The notes under the pieces: generated by a model | The model's input: only the letters and a program-made list of their open reading frames with translations | Told to the model about the DNA's origin: nothing | Database searches by the model: none | Source: Gammaproteobacteria bacterium | GTDB lineage: Bacteria; Pseudomonadota; Gammaproteobacteria; Pseudomonadales; Azotimanducaceae_A | Direction of reading: 5' to 3' | Assembly: GCA_012960755.1 (NCBI GenBank) | Contig: DUAT01000059.1 | Span: 1-64,000, forward strand | Length of the DNA stretch: 64,000 nt | Shown: piece after piece, positions 17,052-26,142 of the stretch | How positions within the stretch are numbered: the stretch's first letter is position 1 | Layout: every line of letters begins with the position of its first letter | Position numbers and translations under genes: made by a program

Positions 17052-17503
17052 GATAGATACATGATACTCCCAGGTGAGGGACCAGGTATAGATAGCACAG
17101 TGTCATCAGTCAGAAACTGCATTTCCCGGGTTATATTGCCGCAGCCTGTTTTTTGAACAGCCTGATTTCGCACCACACCACGAGGTGTGCTTATTTGTTT
17201 AGGTGTTTAGTAGGTGATGTGTAACAGATAATTAACTCACCAAAGATCTACCTGGGGCGTCATTGTATTTTATTTGATCAATTACAAGCATTCTTAGAGC
17301 AAATCCCAGGCTTATATATTTGTTTTGACGGGACTGAGCTAACGGCTATCAACAGGTGTTAGTGACTGCCAGCCGCAGATGTCCATTTTGTTTGACCGAG
17401 CTGGATGCTCACGCTAGACTGAGCGAGAGACTCTTCACGGCTCAGTAGACTGCATGAATTCCCTTGAGCTCAAACGTATTCCTGGACCAAAAATACATTC
17501 TAG
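17052..17503. other. 452-base intergenic region
   Basis: AT-rich DNA between the divergently transcribed DUF4062 pseudogene and the sugar-phosphate transferase. I see a short inverted repeat (ACTGAGC near 17419, GCTCAGT near 17440) and no ORF with coding character, no tRNA and no clear promoter. It presumably carries the promoters of both flanking genes. Confidence 0.5.
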
Positions 17504-18919
17504 ATGCCAACTTATTCAGCGCACCCTCTCTTTACTCACCTGAGTCCTTTCATTGCAGTTTTACTGGATCTCACCGGGATTATTGTTAGCGCATACCTGG
17601 CCTACTGGTTGCATCATGGTAGTTTCTCTTTTGCAAATGGTGAATTCACACTAGTACTTATTGTCTCTTTGTTATTTATTCTGCTTTGTTCCGTAAGCGA
17701 TATGTACCGATCATTACCTGGGACAAACGCATTAACACTGTTGCTGAAATTTGTACTTGCCTGGGCTTCCACGTTTGCATTTTTGTTCGGGTATCTTGTT
17801 TTCACAAAGACGTCAGAAACTTTCTCCAGAGTGTGGCTGGCCTACTGGATCAGTGGTGGCTTTGTTATTCTGTTGATCCTTCGTTTTTTCTCCTCTCTCA
17901 TAGTCACGGTGTTTTATTCAAATGAAGCAAACCGGCAGAGAATTCTGCTCATAGGTCATCCGGATATTGCTGAGAAAATGCTGGCAGAAATGAATAACAT
18001 GAAATCGGTCGGGTACACCATTGCTGGTTTCTGGAATATAAGAGCTGAACACCAGAACCCTGATCTGGTCGGTAAAGACCTGAGGGTCGAGAACCTGAGT
18101 GTTAGTGAGTATATAGCCGGCCATCCCGTCGATGAGATTTGGGTTTGCCTGCCATTTAGCGAAGAAAAGTACATAGAAGAACTGGTCTATGAATTACGCC
18201 ATACAGCGATAGATATCCGTCAGGTGTTGAGGACGCCGGATCTGAACTTACTGGCTAAGAATATCTCTGAGTTCGGCAGTGTGAGTACACTGGATATCAG
18301 TTGCTCCCCGCACCACCAGGGCGGTAAGTTTTTTGCCAAGGCATTGGAGGATTACATTCTGGGTACTTTGATTTTTATCGCAATCACACCGTTGTTACTC
18401 ATAATCGCCGTGTTGATCAAACTCACTTCATCAGGCCCGGTACTGTTTAAACAATATCGTGATGGCGCCAAAGGTGATCGCTTCGAAGTTTACAAATTTC
18501 GATCCATGGAAGTACATTCGGAGTCTGAAGGAACCATTACCCAGGCGACAGCGGAGGATCCCCGGGTTACCCGACTCGGCAAATTTCTGCGTTCGTCCAG
18601 TCTCGATGAATTACCCCAGTTCTACAACGTACTACAGGGGAGGATGTCCATCGTCGGCCCCAGGCCCCATGCACTGGCTCACAATGAGTATTACAAGGAA
18701 CTGATGGACTCGTACATGAGGAGACACCTGGTGAAACCTGGGATTACCGGCTGGGCACAGGTAAATGGATTTCGTGGTGAAACTCAATCGCTGCTCACCA
18801 TGGAGAAGAGAATTAAGTATGATCTGTTTTACATCGAAAACTGGAGCATCTGGCTGGATCTCAAGATTATTTTCCTAACCCCGATTAAGCTGTTACAACA
18901 GAGAAAAACAACTTATTGA
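17504..18919 (+). CDS. Polyprenyl-phosphate sugar-1-phosphate transferase (WcaJ/WbaP type)
   Basis: A 471-residue inner-membrane enzyme that starts exopolysaccharide or O-antigen repeat units by moving a hexose-1-phosphate from UDP-sugar to undecaprenyl phosphate. Four or five N-terminal hydrophobic segments (about 10-130), a Rossmann-like middle part (RILLIGHPDIAE), one more membrane segment near 280-305, then the catalytic domain with FEVYKFRSM, SSLDELPQFYNVL, MSIVGPRPH and KPGITGWAQVNG. The five-segment topology fits the exopolysaccharide polyprenyl glycosylphosphotransferase group. It is not next to glycosyltransferase genes; the nearest related function is the O-antigen ligase at 24.8-26.1 kb. 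Which sugar it transfers cannot be read from the sequence. Confidence 0.92.
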   Translation: MPTYSAHPLFTHLSPFIAVLLDLTGIIVSAYLAYWLHHGSFSFANGEFTLVLIVSLLFILLCSVSDMYRSLPGTNALTLLLKFVLAWASTFAFLFGYLVFTKTSETFSRVWLAYWISGGFVILLILRFFSSLIVTVFYSNEANRQRILLIGHPDIAEKMLAEMNNMKSVGYTIAGFWNIRAEHQNPDLVGKDLRVENLSVSEYIAGHPVDEIWVCLPFSEEKYIEELVYELRHTAIDIRQVLRTPDLNLLAKNISEFGSVSTLDISCSPHHQGGKFFAKALEDYILGTLIFIAITPLLLIIAVLIKLTSSGPVLFKQYRDGAKGDRFEVYKFRSMEVHSESEGTITQATAEDPRVTRLGKFLRSSSLDELPQFYNVLQGRMSIVGPRPHALAHNEYYKELMDSYMRRHLVKPGITGWAQVNGFRGETQSLLTMEKRIKYDLFYIENWSIWLDLKIIFLTPIKLLQQRKTTY

Positions 18920-19048
18920 ACTGCTCCCAATTCGAATCCTTGAAGTGCGCAAACTGGTGTTGCGTGACACACCGGCCAGGTGATGTTGGTGCTACTGCTA
19001 CTACTACTGCTAGTGTGTTAACTCGTATTCCATGTTCAGGCAATCTGA

Positions 19049-20332
19049 GTGAATTCAACTGGCACTAAATCCAGCGGAATAGCTCCGCTTAACAATCGTG
19101 ACTTTCGCCTGCTGCTCGGTGGGTTTGCCATGGGGCAGATGTTGATGCCCCTGCAATTTTTCACGCAGATACTCTGGGTGCAGGAAAATGCGCCAAAACA
19201 CATCTGGCTGGTGCTGGTCGCACTTATCGGAGCCAGTCGTGGCATAGGCGCACTCACGTTTGGATTATATGGTGGTGCGTTAGCCGACCGCTTTGATCGC
19301 CGCCAATTGCTGCTCGTCACCCAGTTTCTCTTGATGCTGACCACGCTGGTGATTGCCCTGGTGATGTTGTTCAGCAACGGGAGCGCACTCACATTCTGCG
19401 TATTTTTCGTTTTCACGTTTTTATCCGCTGGGTTACAGAGTATCGATGCACCGACTCGACTGGCCCTTGTTCCGGATATTCTGGGTCCCTTGCTTACACC
19501 GGCGGGTATGTCTCTCAACCAGGTCGCCGGACAGCTTGCGATGCCACTTGCGCTGTTCGGGACCGGGTTCATTATTGAAGCGGTTGGATTCGGCAGCACC
19601 TATCTGTTCAGTGCCGTGGGCCATCTCGTCGTGATCGCCTGTCTGGCCCTGATGACCTATCGCAAGGTTAAAGAGAAAGGAGCTGCAACGCGCGATAAGT
19701 ATGGATTCAAAGACGCCATCGGCGACGTTCGTTACGGACTAAGGTATGCGCGACATCATTCAGTCGTTTTATGGGTAATTGTGTTACTGGTTTGCATGAT
19801 GGGGCTCGGGTTTCCGGCGACGGCCAATCTCGGACCCACATGGCTCACGACGGTGGTTGGAGTCAGCATCGCGCATGTGGGGATGGTGGCCATGACCTGG
19901 GGTATCGGTGCTTTAATAGCTGCAGTGGGGCTAACGTGGTTCTCTTCGTTTGAACACCGTGGTGCGCTAATAGCGGGTGGATCGATCCTGTTCAGCATTT
20001 CGTTCTTTATCTTCGCGATTGATCATACTGTTTTCAATGCCGTGATTGGCAATCTCGGGCTGGGTGCAGGGATGACGATTACCATGGTTTCGAGCACAAT
20101 CCTGATACAGCGTATCGTTCCTAACGAGGTACGTGGTCGCATCATGAGCATCTTTCAGCTGAATATGGGCTTCGCTCAACTGATGACGATGCCCGTTGCG
20201 GCGCTGGGTCAATGGTTTACATTGCAGGTATTGTTTCCAATTCTGGCAGCGATGACGGTAATCATTGTGTTGACAATTCTGGTCACGCAACCTCAACTAA
20301 GAAAAGCCAGGGTAGACAATACGGAACCATAG
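19049..20332 (+). CDS. MFS transporter (EntS-like)
   Basis: A 427-residue major facilitator with 12 predicted helices and the cytoplasmic loop motif ADRFDRRQLL after helix 2. The overall look (LNNRDFRLLLGGFAMGQM at the start, NQVAGQLAMPLALFGTGF in the middle, VRGRIMSIFQLNMGF later) places it in the MFS_3/EntS-type exporter group that includes siderophore and drug exporters. The start is a GTG at 19049; no ATG lies in front of helix 1. A short CTA/CTG-rich microrepeat precedes it. Substrate unknown. Confidence 0.85.
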   Translation: MNSTGTKSSGIAPLNNRDFRLLLGGFAMGQMLMPLQFFTQILWVQENAPKHIWLVLVALIGASRGIGALTFGLYGGALADRFDRRQLLLVTQFLLMLTTLVIALVMLFSNGSALTFCVFFVFTFLSAGLQSIDAPTRLALVPDILGPLLTPAGMSLNQVAGQLAMPLALFGTGFIIEAVGFGSTYLFSAVGHLVVIACLALMTYRKVKEKGAATRDKYGFKDAIGDVRYGLRYARHHSVVLWVIVLLVCMMGLGFPATANLGPTWLTTVVGVSIAHVGMVAMTWGIGALIAAVGLTWFSSFEHRGALIAGGSILFSISFFIFAIDHTVFNAVIGNLGLGAGMTITMVSSTILIQRIVPNEVRGRIMSIFQLNMGFAQLMTMPVAALGQWFTLQVLFPILAAMTVIIVLTILVTQPQLRKARVDNTEP

Positions 20333-20415
20333 ACAGCCAGACTACCTGGGAGTGACCAGAGGCACCGTGGGTATGTTATCGTTGATCTATCATTGACGAT
20401 AGTGCGGAGAAAAGC

Positions 20416-21159
20416 GTGGCCAATCAAAGAATTGATGTTTACCTGGTATGCAATGCGAAGTACCACGATACCAACTTTGCGCGTTTGGAATTGCTCAAGT
20501 TGCTGGCAGAGCACGATGATGTCTGGGTAAGGGTCGCAGATAGTTATTCTGATACTGCATCGATCAAAGCATCAAAACTTCTCGTGACCTATACCTGTGA
20601 TTTGACGCCCGGCGAAGCGGAACAGATGGCGTTGCGAGAATTCCTCGATGGGGGTGGACGGTGGTTTGCGCTGCACGGTACCAACGCCCTGGTGGAGATT
20701 GTCGATGGTAAAGCTGACACGCCAGACAAGGCACCTCATCTGATGGAAAGTCTGGGTTCGCGGTTTGTTGCGCACCCTGCTATTCAAACTTTTAAGGTGC
20801 GAGTAGCGGATAGCAATCATCCGCTTACGTCAGGACTCGACGACTTCGAGATAGAAGATGAACCTTATTATTGTGAATTCCTTGGCGAAAATAAGGTGCT
20901 GCTTGAGGCGAGTTATGATGCGCCATCCACCGGTTATGCCCGATCAGAATTTGGCATCGATCGAGAGTCTCAGCCGCAGATGTATTTGCATCCGGTGGGA
21001 GAAGGGCAGGTACTTTACCTGACCCTCGGCCACTGCACTGGTAAATACGATATGCAGCCCATCGTTGATGTTGTACCGGTGACCCGTTGCGCCTGGAAGT
21101 ACCCCGTATTTTATGAACTGCTGCGCCGCGGTATTGCATGGGGAATCGACGAAAAGTAA
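20416..21159 (+). CDS. ThuA-like domain protein
   Basis: A 247-residue protein with the class I glutamine-amidotransferase-like fold of the ThuA (trehalose utilisation) family. Supporting stretches are GGGRWFALHG near residue 80, DEPYYCEFLG near 150, and GQVLYLTLGHC near 200. The catalytic Cys of amidotransferases is not in the expected place, as usual for ThuA. No signal peptide. The start is a GTG at 20416 with GGAGAAA a few bases upstream. Exact biochemical role of the family is not settled; carbohydrate metabolism is the usual guess. Confidence 0.8.
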   Translation: MANQRIDVYLVCNAKYHDTNFARLELLKLLAEHDDVWVRVADSYSDTASIKASKLLVTYTCDLTPGEAEQMALREFLDGGGRWFALHGTNALVEIVDGKADTPDKAPHLMESLGSRFVAHPAIQTFKVRVADSNHPLTSGLDDFEIEDEPYYCEFLGENKVLLEASYDAPSTGYARSEFGIDRESQPQMYLHPVGEGQVLYLTLGHCTGKYDMQPIVDVVPVTRCAWKYPVFYELLRRGIAWGIDEK

Positions 21160-21455
21160 GGCCCTTTGACAAAACCCCGCGCTCAGTTTACTTTTTCTTC
21201 TTACTTGAGTTACAAGGTTGCGACCACCGTTCAGGACCTGGTAAAACCTTCAGGTTTCGGGGACTTCGCTACAGGCCATGACCGCTGTAGGATGCCTAGA
21301 AGTCGAGTATAGCGACCTGCCGCACAGTTTCAGATTTATCATTACCTTCTATCCTCATTTTAGTGCACTCCAGCCTATTTCCGGATTATCAGGCTTCTGC
21401 GCATTGCAAAATCTCAATCGTTCAATTTCTGCTCACTAGATGGCGAATGTAACCC
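21160..21455 (+). other. Intergenic region with small hairpins upstream of motor genes
   Basis: Two short stems can be drawn: AAACCT/AGGTTT at 21244-21257, and an imperfect one joining GACTT (21262) to AAGTC (21300) and CTACAG (21269) to CTGTAG (21285). They may belong to the 5' leader of the motor operon. I see no strong promoter and no ORF. No clear Shine-Dalgarno precedes the ATG at 21456. Confidence 0.35.
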
Positions 21456-23684
21456 ATGATATTTGATCAATCAGATTCCAACGGATCACAAACCATAGAA
21501 GCACTGGTTCCCATGGTAGACCTGTTTGCCGTGCTCGCGATTGTGTTTATGATTTATTCTAACGATGAAATTATTGAAGCCCAATTGGAAAGCAAGGTTC
21601 AGGTAGAACAGATTGTCGCCGAGATGGAAACAGAAAGAGAAAAAAGGCTTCAAGAGCAACAAAGCACCGAGCAGATGAGAAAAGACCGCCGGGAAATGAT
21701 GGCCAAAAAGGCGGGTAAGTCCCTCGAAGAAATCAAGCAGGAGCGTGAGAAAAAAGCACAAGAATTGGTCATGCAATTCTCAAAAATGTTAGCTGCCCAA
21801 CAAAGTCAGGCAGATGCCGAATACGAAGTTATGTTAGCCAGCATCGAATCCGAACATGAACAGGTTCTGGAAAAGGAGGTTATTGCTTTAAAAGAGGAAA
21901 AAGAGGTCGCGCTCCAAAAGGAAAAAACAGAACTGGAAGCAGACCTGAAAAGTAAGAAATCAACGTTGGAGGAAGAAAAGAAAGAAGCGCTAATGCTGGC
22001 TAAACTGGATTATGAAAAAGAAGTGTTATCCAAGGAATTAACCCACGCCAAAGAAAAAGAAACAGCATTGGCGCAAGCCGAGCAACAAAGACTCGAAGCG
22101 CTGGAACAGCAAAAGTCGTCGTTATTGGCGCAACAGGATAAACAGATAAAACAGGTTCAGGAGCAATATCAGGAGGTCATTGACATCAAGGAAGTGATGC
22201 TGGTGAGCTCCCAGGAAGCCCTTGTCAATGCTGAGCTACAACGCTTGAGCGACTTGTCGGAACAAGAAACAGATCTGGAATATCAAAATCAACTGGAGCT
22301 GCTCAAGGTTGAGCAGGCACTTAAGAAGCAAGCCACCTTGCAAGCTGCGGAGTTGCGAAAAGAGAAAAACATCGCGCTGGCGAAAGCGGAACGGGAACGG
22401 ATAACTGAACTGGCCTCGCAAAAGTCAACCATGGAACAGCAGAAACTCGAAGATCTCGCAGACGCGAAAACTGAACTTGCAGAAAACCTCGCAAGTCAGC
22501 AGGCAGAGTTAGAAGCTGAAAAACATCAAGCATTAGAAAAGGCAGGTCAGGCACGGACCAAGGCATTGCTGGCACAGAGAGCCGAGATTGAGGAACAAAA
22601 ACAATTGGAGTTAAGCCTGGCCAACAAGCAGCATGCACGCGAACTGGCTTTCGCTGAAGCTTCCCAGGAATCAAACAAACGTCAGGCACTGGCAGACGCT
22701 GCACGGACAACTAAAGTCAAACTGGCAGATCAGGAAGCGGCACTTGGCCGAGAAAAACAGAAAGAACTGGCCGTGGCGGAGGCCAATCTGGAAGCCGAGA
22801 ATCGTCAAGCCCTGGCTGCTGCTGAAAAAGCACATCAAAAAGACCTGGCGAAACAGGAAGCTGAGCTGCAACGACGCAAGCAAAAGGAAATGGAATTAGC
22901 GGAATCGATGTCAAAGGCAGAAAAACGCCGTGCATTGGCAGAAGCTGACCAGGCGCATCATTACGCACTAGAGGCACAGCAATCTAAGCTTGAAGACGAC
23001 AAGAAAGCAGCCCTGAAAGGTAAGGATGAGGAGCTTGCCGACAAGCTGGGCAAGCAAAACGAAACGTTGGCTGCGGTAGAGAAAGAGCTGGTGTCCTATG
23101 TCGAAGCAATTGAAGCCAAGAACCAAATTGTCGAACAATTGAATGAAAATTTTAAGGATTTTGATGCTTCAGCGGTTGAAATCGATGAAAGGACAGGAAA
23201 GGTAAAACTCCATTTTCAGGAGTCATATTTTGTACGGGGATCTCATGACTTGTCAGAAGATATGAAGAGCTTTCTCAGGATAATGATTCCCAAGTACGCA
23301 AGAAGTATTTACAGCAACAGGGACGCAGCCGAGCATGTCGAGTCACTGAAAATTTCCGGGATGACGTCTCCGGTTTACAAGGGAATATACGTCGACATAA
23401 ACGATACAACGTCTCCGGAAACAGAAAAAGCAAGGGAATTCAATATGGGACTGAGTAATAAACGCGCAATCGCCATGTATGAATTTATCTTTGATCGGGA
23501 TCAGATGGGTGACTATGAGTATCGAAGTCGATTGAAAGCTGATATGGGTATTGCGGCACTGGGTTTCCAGAATGCAAAACCCGTCGTGGCGGAGTTAGTG
23601 GGTAAACCTGCAAAATGTATCAAGTACGATTGTAAGCAGGAACAGGCAGCGGTTCTACAATTCCGTTTGTATTCGGAAGTGTAA
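21456..23684 (+). CDS. ExbD/MotB-like motor subunit with giant coiled coil and OmpA-like end
   Basis: A 742-residue protein with three parts. Residues 1-40: one transmembrane helix with an acidic residue (Asp22) in LVPMVDLFAVLAIVFM, the same pattern as the proton-carrying Asp of ExbD/TolR/MotB. Residues about 42-570: Glu/Lys/Ala/Gln-rich coiled coil with long internal repeats. Residues about 570-742: OmpA/MotB-like peptidoglycan-binding fold, recognisable by KISGMTS and NMGLSNKRAIAMYEF; the Arg of the diaminopimelate site is kept, the matching Asp is not obvious. By analogy the N-terminus is cytoplasmic and the rest periplasmic. The MotA-like partner follows after 54 bases. It recalls ZorB but the coiled coil is in the other subunit compared with Zorya, and no zorC/D/E is present. 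Function unknown. Confidence 0.75.
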   Translation: MIFDQSDSNGSQTIEALVPMVDLFAVLAIVFMIYSNDEIIEAQLESKVQVEQIVAEMETEREKRLQEQQSTEQMRKDRREMMAKKAGKSLEEIKQEREKKAQELVMQFSKMLAAQQSQADAEYEVMLASIESEHEQVLEKEVIALKEEKEVALQKEKTELEADLKSKKSTLEEEKKEALMLAKLDYEKEVLSKELTHAKEKETALAQAEQQRLEALEQQKSSLLAQQDKQIKQVQEQYQEVIDIKEVMLVSSQEALVNAELQRLSDLSEQETDLEYQNQLELLKVEQALKKQATLQAAELRKEKNIALAKAERERITELASQKSTMEQQKLEDLADAKTELAENLASQQAELEAEKHQALEKAGQARTKALLAQRAEIEEQKQLELSLANKQHARELAFAEASQESNKRQALADAARTTKVKLADQEAALGREKQKELAVAEANLEAENRQALAAAEKAHQKDLAKQEAELQRRKQKEMELAESMSKAEKRRALAEADQAHHYALEAQQSKLEDDKKAALKGKDEELADKLGKQNETLAAVEKELVSYVEAIEAKNQIVEQLNENFKDFDASAVEIDERTGKVKLHFQESYFVRGSHDLSEDMKSFLRIMIPKYARSIYSNRDAAEHVESLKISGMTSPVYKGIYVDINDTTSPETEKAREFNMGLSNKRAIAMYEFIFDRDQMGDYEYRSRLKADMGIAALGFQNAKPVVAELVGKPAKCIKYDCKQEQAAVLQFRLYSEV
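22062..23051 (+). repeat. Protein-level 52/41-residue repeats in the coiled coil
   Basis: A motif of the form xALxxAxxxRxxxLxxQxxxLE recurs starting at residues 203, 254, 306, 358, 410, 451 and 492. The spacings are 51, 52, 52, 52, 41 and 41 residues. The step between the two unit lengths is 11 residues, one hendecad, which is the natural quantum for a right-handed or straight coiled coil. The DNA of the units has diverged, so the array is old. Confidence 0.7.
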
Positions 23685-23738
23685 GCCGTTATTTGAGAGA
23701 AATAGGTGTAATGCGAGTTAATGCGTTAAGGGGTTAAA

Positions 23739-24791
23739 ATGTTTAAATATATATTCTTGGCAATACTGGCGACAGTGTTATTTTTTGCTTTTTATTATGA
23801 TCCAGAGCTGACCAACGAATTAGTCGGGCAACTGTTTATCGGCGGTATCTTGAGTTGCTTCGGGTTATTCTTGCTTTTCAAGTTTGGTGTGCACTACAAA
23901 ATAGAGTCACTGCACAGATATACGGTTGCGTTCTACTATTCTGTTTTTGAATATAAGAAAGCTCAAACCGAACCCTCTAATCTGAATTATATGCAAAGTG
24001 TCAGGGAGCAGGCCGAGGTTGCACTGGCTGCCAATTTTGATCCGACACTGGCGACTGCGGACTTACAAATTCCTGTTTCACTTTACTCAGGAAAAGACCC
24101 TTTTCTCGACAAATTGCGAGCCAAGATTCAGGAAGCTGAAAAAATGAAGCTTGCGGCGCGTAAACTCGACAACAAGGCGAACGTAATGTTGGGGAAAACC
24201 AAAGATCTGTTGGTCGAAAAAGACCTCACAGAAAAAGAGTCTCCCAAAATGCTGAATCGCATGTTTGATATTGAGAACGGCGTGGCCGCTATCATCGACA
24301 TGACCACCAACGAAATTACAGATCAAAGTTACGGTCGAACACCGGATTATGAAATTATCACTCGCATCGCGCTTGATAATAATCCGTATTTTTCAAGCAC
24401 CTATAAATTCTTTGACTCAGAGGATATTACTGGCCTGCTTTCCCGGGCACCTTTTATGATCATCTTGTTTGGGATCATCGGTACATTCTCCGGTTTCTAC
24501 CTGGCTTTAGCCCAGGGTGGAGATATTAAGTCTGGTGCTGCTGTGGCAATTGTCAGCTCGCTGGTGGGTCTTCCGGTTTCGTTGCTGATGGATTACATCA
24601 ACACACTGTTCCCGGATAAAAGTCGTTATCAACAGGCGTTCAACAAGTATAAAGTAAGCCTCGAAATACTCTTCAATCATGAAAAAGAACTTGATAACAT
24701 CAAGCGGGATCGTAGGAAAAAAGAGGATCCGATGCCGAATAGCCATGCCAATAGTAACGCTTCCCAGCGACACATGAGTATGGATGCCTGA
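23739..24791 (+). CDS. MotA/TolQ/ExbB-like proton-channel subunit
   Basis: A 350-residue inner-membrane protein with four helices in the MotA order: two at the N-terminus (about 4-21 and 30-49), a large charged cytoplasmic region (about 50-235), then two conserved helices (about 237-260 and 267-290). The last pair carries the family pattern GIIGTFSGFYLAL and AAVAIVSSLVGLPVSLLMDYI. The four-helix plan resembles MotA and ZorA, not three-helix ExbB/TolQ. It should assemble as a ring around two copies of the upstream ExbD/MotB-like protein and power it with the proton or sodium gradient. AAGGGG lies 8 bases before the ATG. Its stop overlaps the next ATG by 8 bases. Confidence 0.8.
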   Translation: MFKYIFLAILATVLFFAFYYDPELTNELVGQLFIGGILSCFGLFLLFKFGVHYKIESLHRYTVAFYYSVFEYKKAQTEPSNLNYMQSVREQAEVALAANFDPTLATADLQIPVSLYSGKDPFLDKLRAKIQEAEKMKLAARKLDNKANVMLGKTKDLLVEKDLTEKESPKMLNRMFDIENGVAAIIDMTTNEITDQSYGRTPDYEIITRIALDNNPYFSSTYKFFDSEDITGLLSRAPFMIILFGIIGTFSGFYLALAQGGDIKSGAAVAIVSSLVGLPVSLLMDYINTLFPDKSRYQQAFNKYKVSLEILFNHEKELDNIKRDRRKKEDPMPNSHANSNASQRHMSMDA

Positions 24792-26142
24792 TACGCCTAA
24801 ACCCGGGGCAGACATTAGGATAATGTCTTTTATCGTCCCCGGGTCCAACCCCAATTTCAAATTGCGAGAATTCAATACGCTGTACGGGGTACTTTGCATC
24901 CTCGTCTTCTCAATGGCAGTCGTCACCAACCAGGATCTTTTCTACAATGTGGATGTCATCTGGTTGTTGCAGATGCTCTTTATTGTTCCATTTCTCTGGA
25001 CCGTCCGTCAGCATGTCATACCTGGCATTGGAAAAAACCTGAGGGCTTACCCCTGGACCAGTCTGTTAATTGGCTTGTGGGTGACGAGCCTGACAATTTC
25101 TTACATCTCGGCCCCGTTTGATTTCTCGGAATATTCCCTGGCCAGGATTCGGATGCTGAGTCGATATGTTCAAACATTCACCTATGTCGTATTTTTCTTT
25201 TGTGTCAGGGACTTTCTTACCAGGAACCGATTGTCGGTAACCCCGGTTGTGTTTTGCATCGTCGCCTCGGTCTTTTTTGTCGCCATCTGCTTCCCCGTTA
25301 GCATGATGTTTTCGGAAACATACACGCCGGAATTCTCGAAACAATGGTATAGCTCGCCTGTTTTTAACATGCATATTCGCCACACCGGTTATCAGATTAC
25401 AGCTGCCAGTGCCGCTTTACTGATTTTTTTGCATGCCAGGTCAGGTTATTCAAATCACTATCTCCTCGTATCATTGGTTCTCTGGACTTTTTTGTTCTGG
25501 TGTGGCGGCAGAGCCGCGGCCGCCTCTCTGATGGCTACCGGATTGCTGGTCGGACTTTTTCTCTACAGTAAGCAGCTTCCTCTGCGACATTATCTTGTCA
25601 GCCTGATCGGGCTGGCATTGATCAGCTTCCTATTTTCTGAATGGCTGTCGGTTTTCCACTGGAATGGTCTGATGCGGGGAGTCGAAAGATCCCTTGAAGT
25701 AGCCGGTTTTGATTCCGTGTCAAGTGGGCGATTGAAGGTTTGGTTAACCACGATTGAATACATTGTCCGCTATCCCTTATTTGGTTTAGGGCCAGAAGGC
25801 TATGTTTTCATGCCAGGTAGAGTTTATGGTGTTCACCCACATAACATTTTTCTGCAGTTTCTCATAGAGTGGGGACTCATCGGCACGATCCTTTTTCTTA
25901 CAATCCTGGCGCGTGCATTCTTCGCAGGCTTCATGTCGCATGTCTGGGGTGGAAAAACTTCTCCCGCTACACTCTCTTTCGGGTCTGTCGCTGGAGGATG
26001 CATCATTGTTGCGCTGGGAATTCACAGCCTGACCGACGGCACTTTTTACCATCCCTATCCCACTGCCTGTCTGGCGATTGCATTTGCGATCTGGACGATA
26101 CCCCCGAACGTCACGTTAAGCGACGGCTCAGGTGCTTCCTGA
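24784..26142 (+). CDS. O-antigen ligase/polymerase family protein
   Basis: A 452-residue polytopic membrane protein with about 10-12 helices. The C-terminal third has the Wzy/WaaL pattern: SSGRLKVW, FGLGPEGY, then HPHNIFLQFLIEWGLIG, with the conserved periplasmic Arg and His residues. Such proteins join or polymerise undecaprenyl-linked glycans in the periplasm. The ATG at 24784 overlaps the motor-subunit stop (ATGCCTGA), implying translational coupling; an alternative ATG at 24823 with AGGA upstream is also possible and would start just before helix 1. The 3' end overlaps the 3' end of rdgC by 15 bases on the other strand. Coupling of a glycan ligase to a proton motor is unusual. Confidence 0.85.
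   Translation: MPDTPKPGADIRIMSFIVPGSNPNFKLREFNTLYGVLCILVFSMAVVTNQDLFYNVDVIWLLQMLFIVPFLWTVRQHVIPGIGKNLRAYPWTSLLIGLWVTSLTISYISAPFDFSEYSLARIRMLSRYVQTFTYVVFFFCVRDFLTRNRLSVTPVVFCIVASVFFVAICFPVSMMFSETYTPEFSKQWYSSPVFNMHIRHTGYQITAASAALLIFLHARSGYSNHYLLVSLVLWTFLFWCGGRAAAASLMATGLLVGLFLYSKQLPLRHYLVSLIGLALISFLFSEWLSVFHWNGLMRGVERSLEVAGFDSVSSGRLKVWLTTIEYIVRYPLFGLGPEGYVFMPGRVYGVHPHNIFLQFLIEWGLIGTILFLTILARAFFAGFMSHVWGGKTSPATLSFGSVAGGCIIVALGIHSLTDGTFYHPYPTACLAIAFAIWTIPPNVTLSDGSGAS

Noticed and set aside
22321..22977. Several overlapping antisense ORFs within the coiled-coil gene
   Set aside because: They mirror the repetitive, biased composition of the coiled-coil coding strand and show no domain or start signal of their own.
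21456..24791. Calling the motor pair a Zorya defence system
   Set aside because: ZorA/ZorB likeness is limited to the MotA- and MotB-type folds. The long coiled coil is in the B-like subunit here, the gene order is reversed, and no zorC, zorD or zorE is adjacent; rdgC and a glycan ligase are the neighbours.
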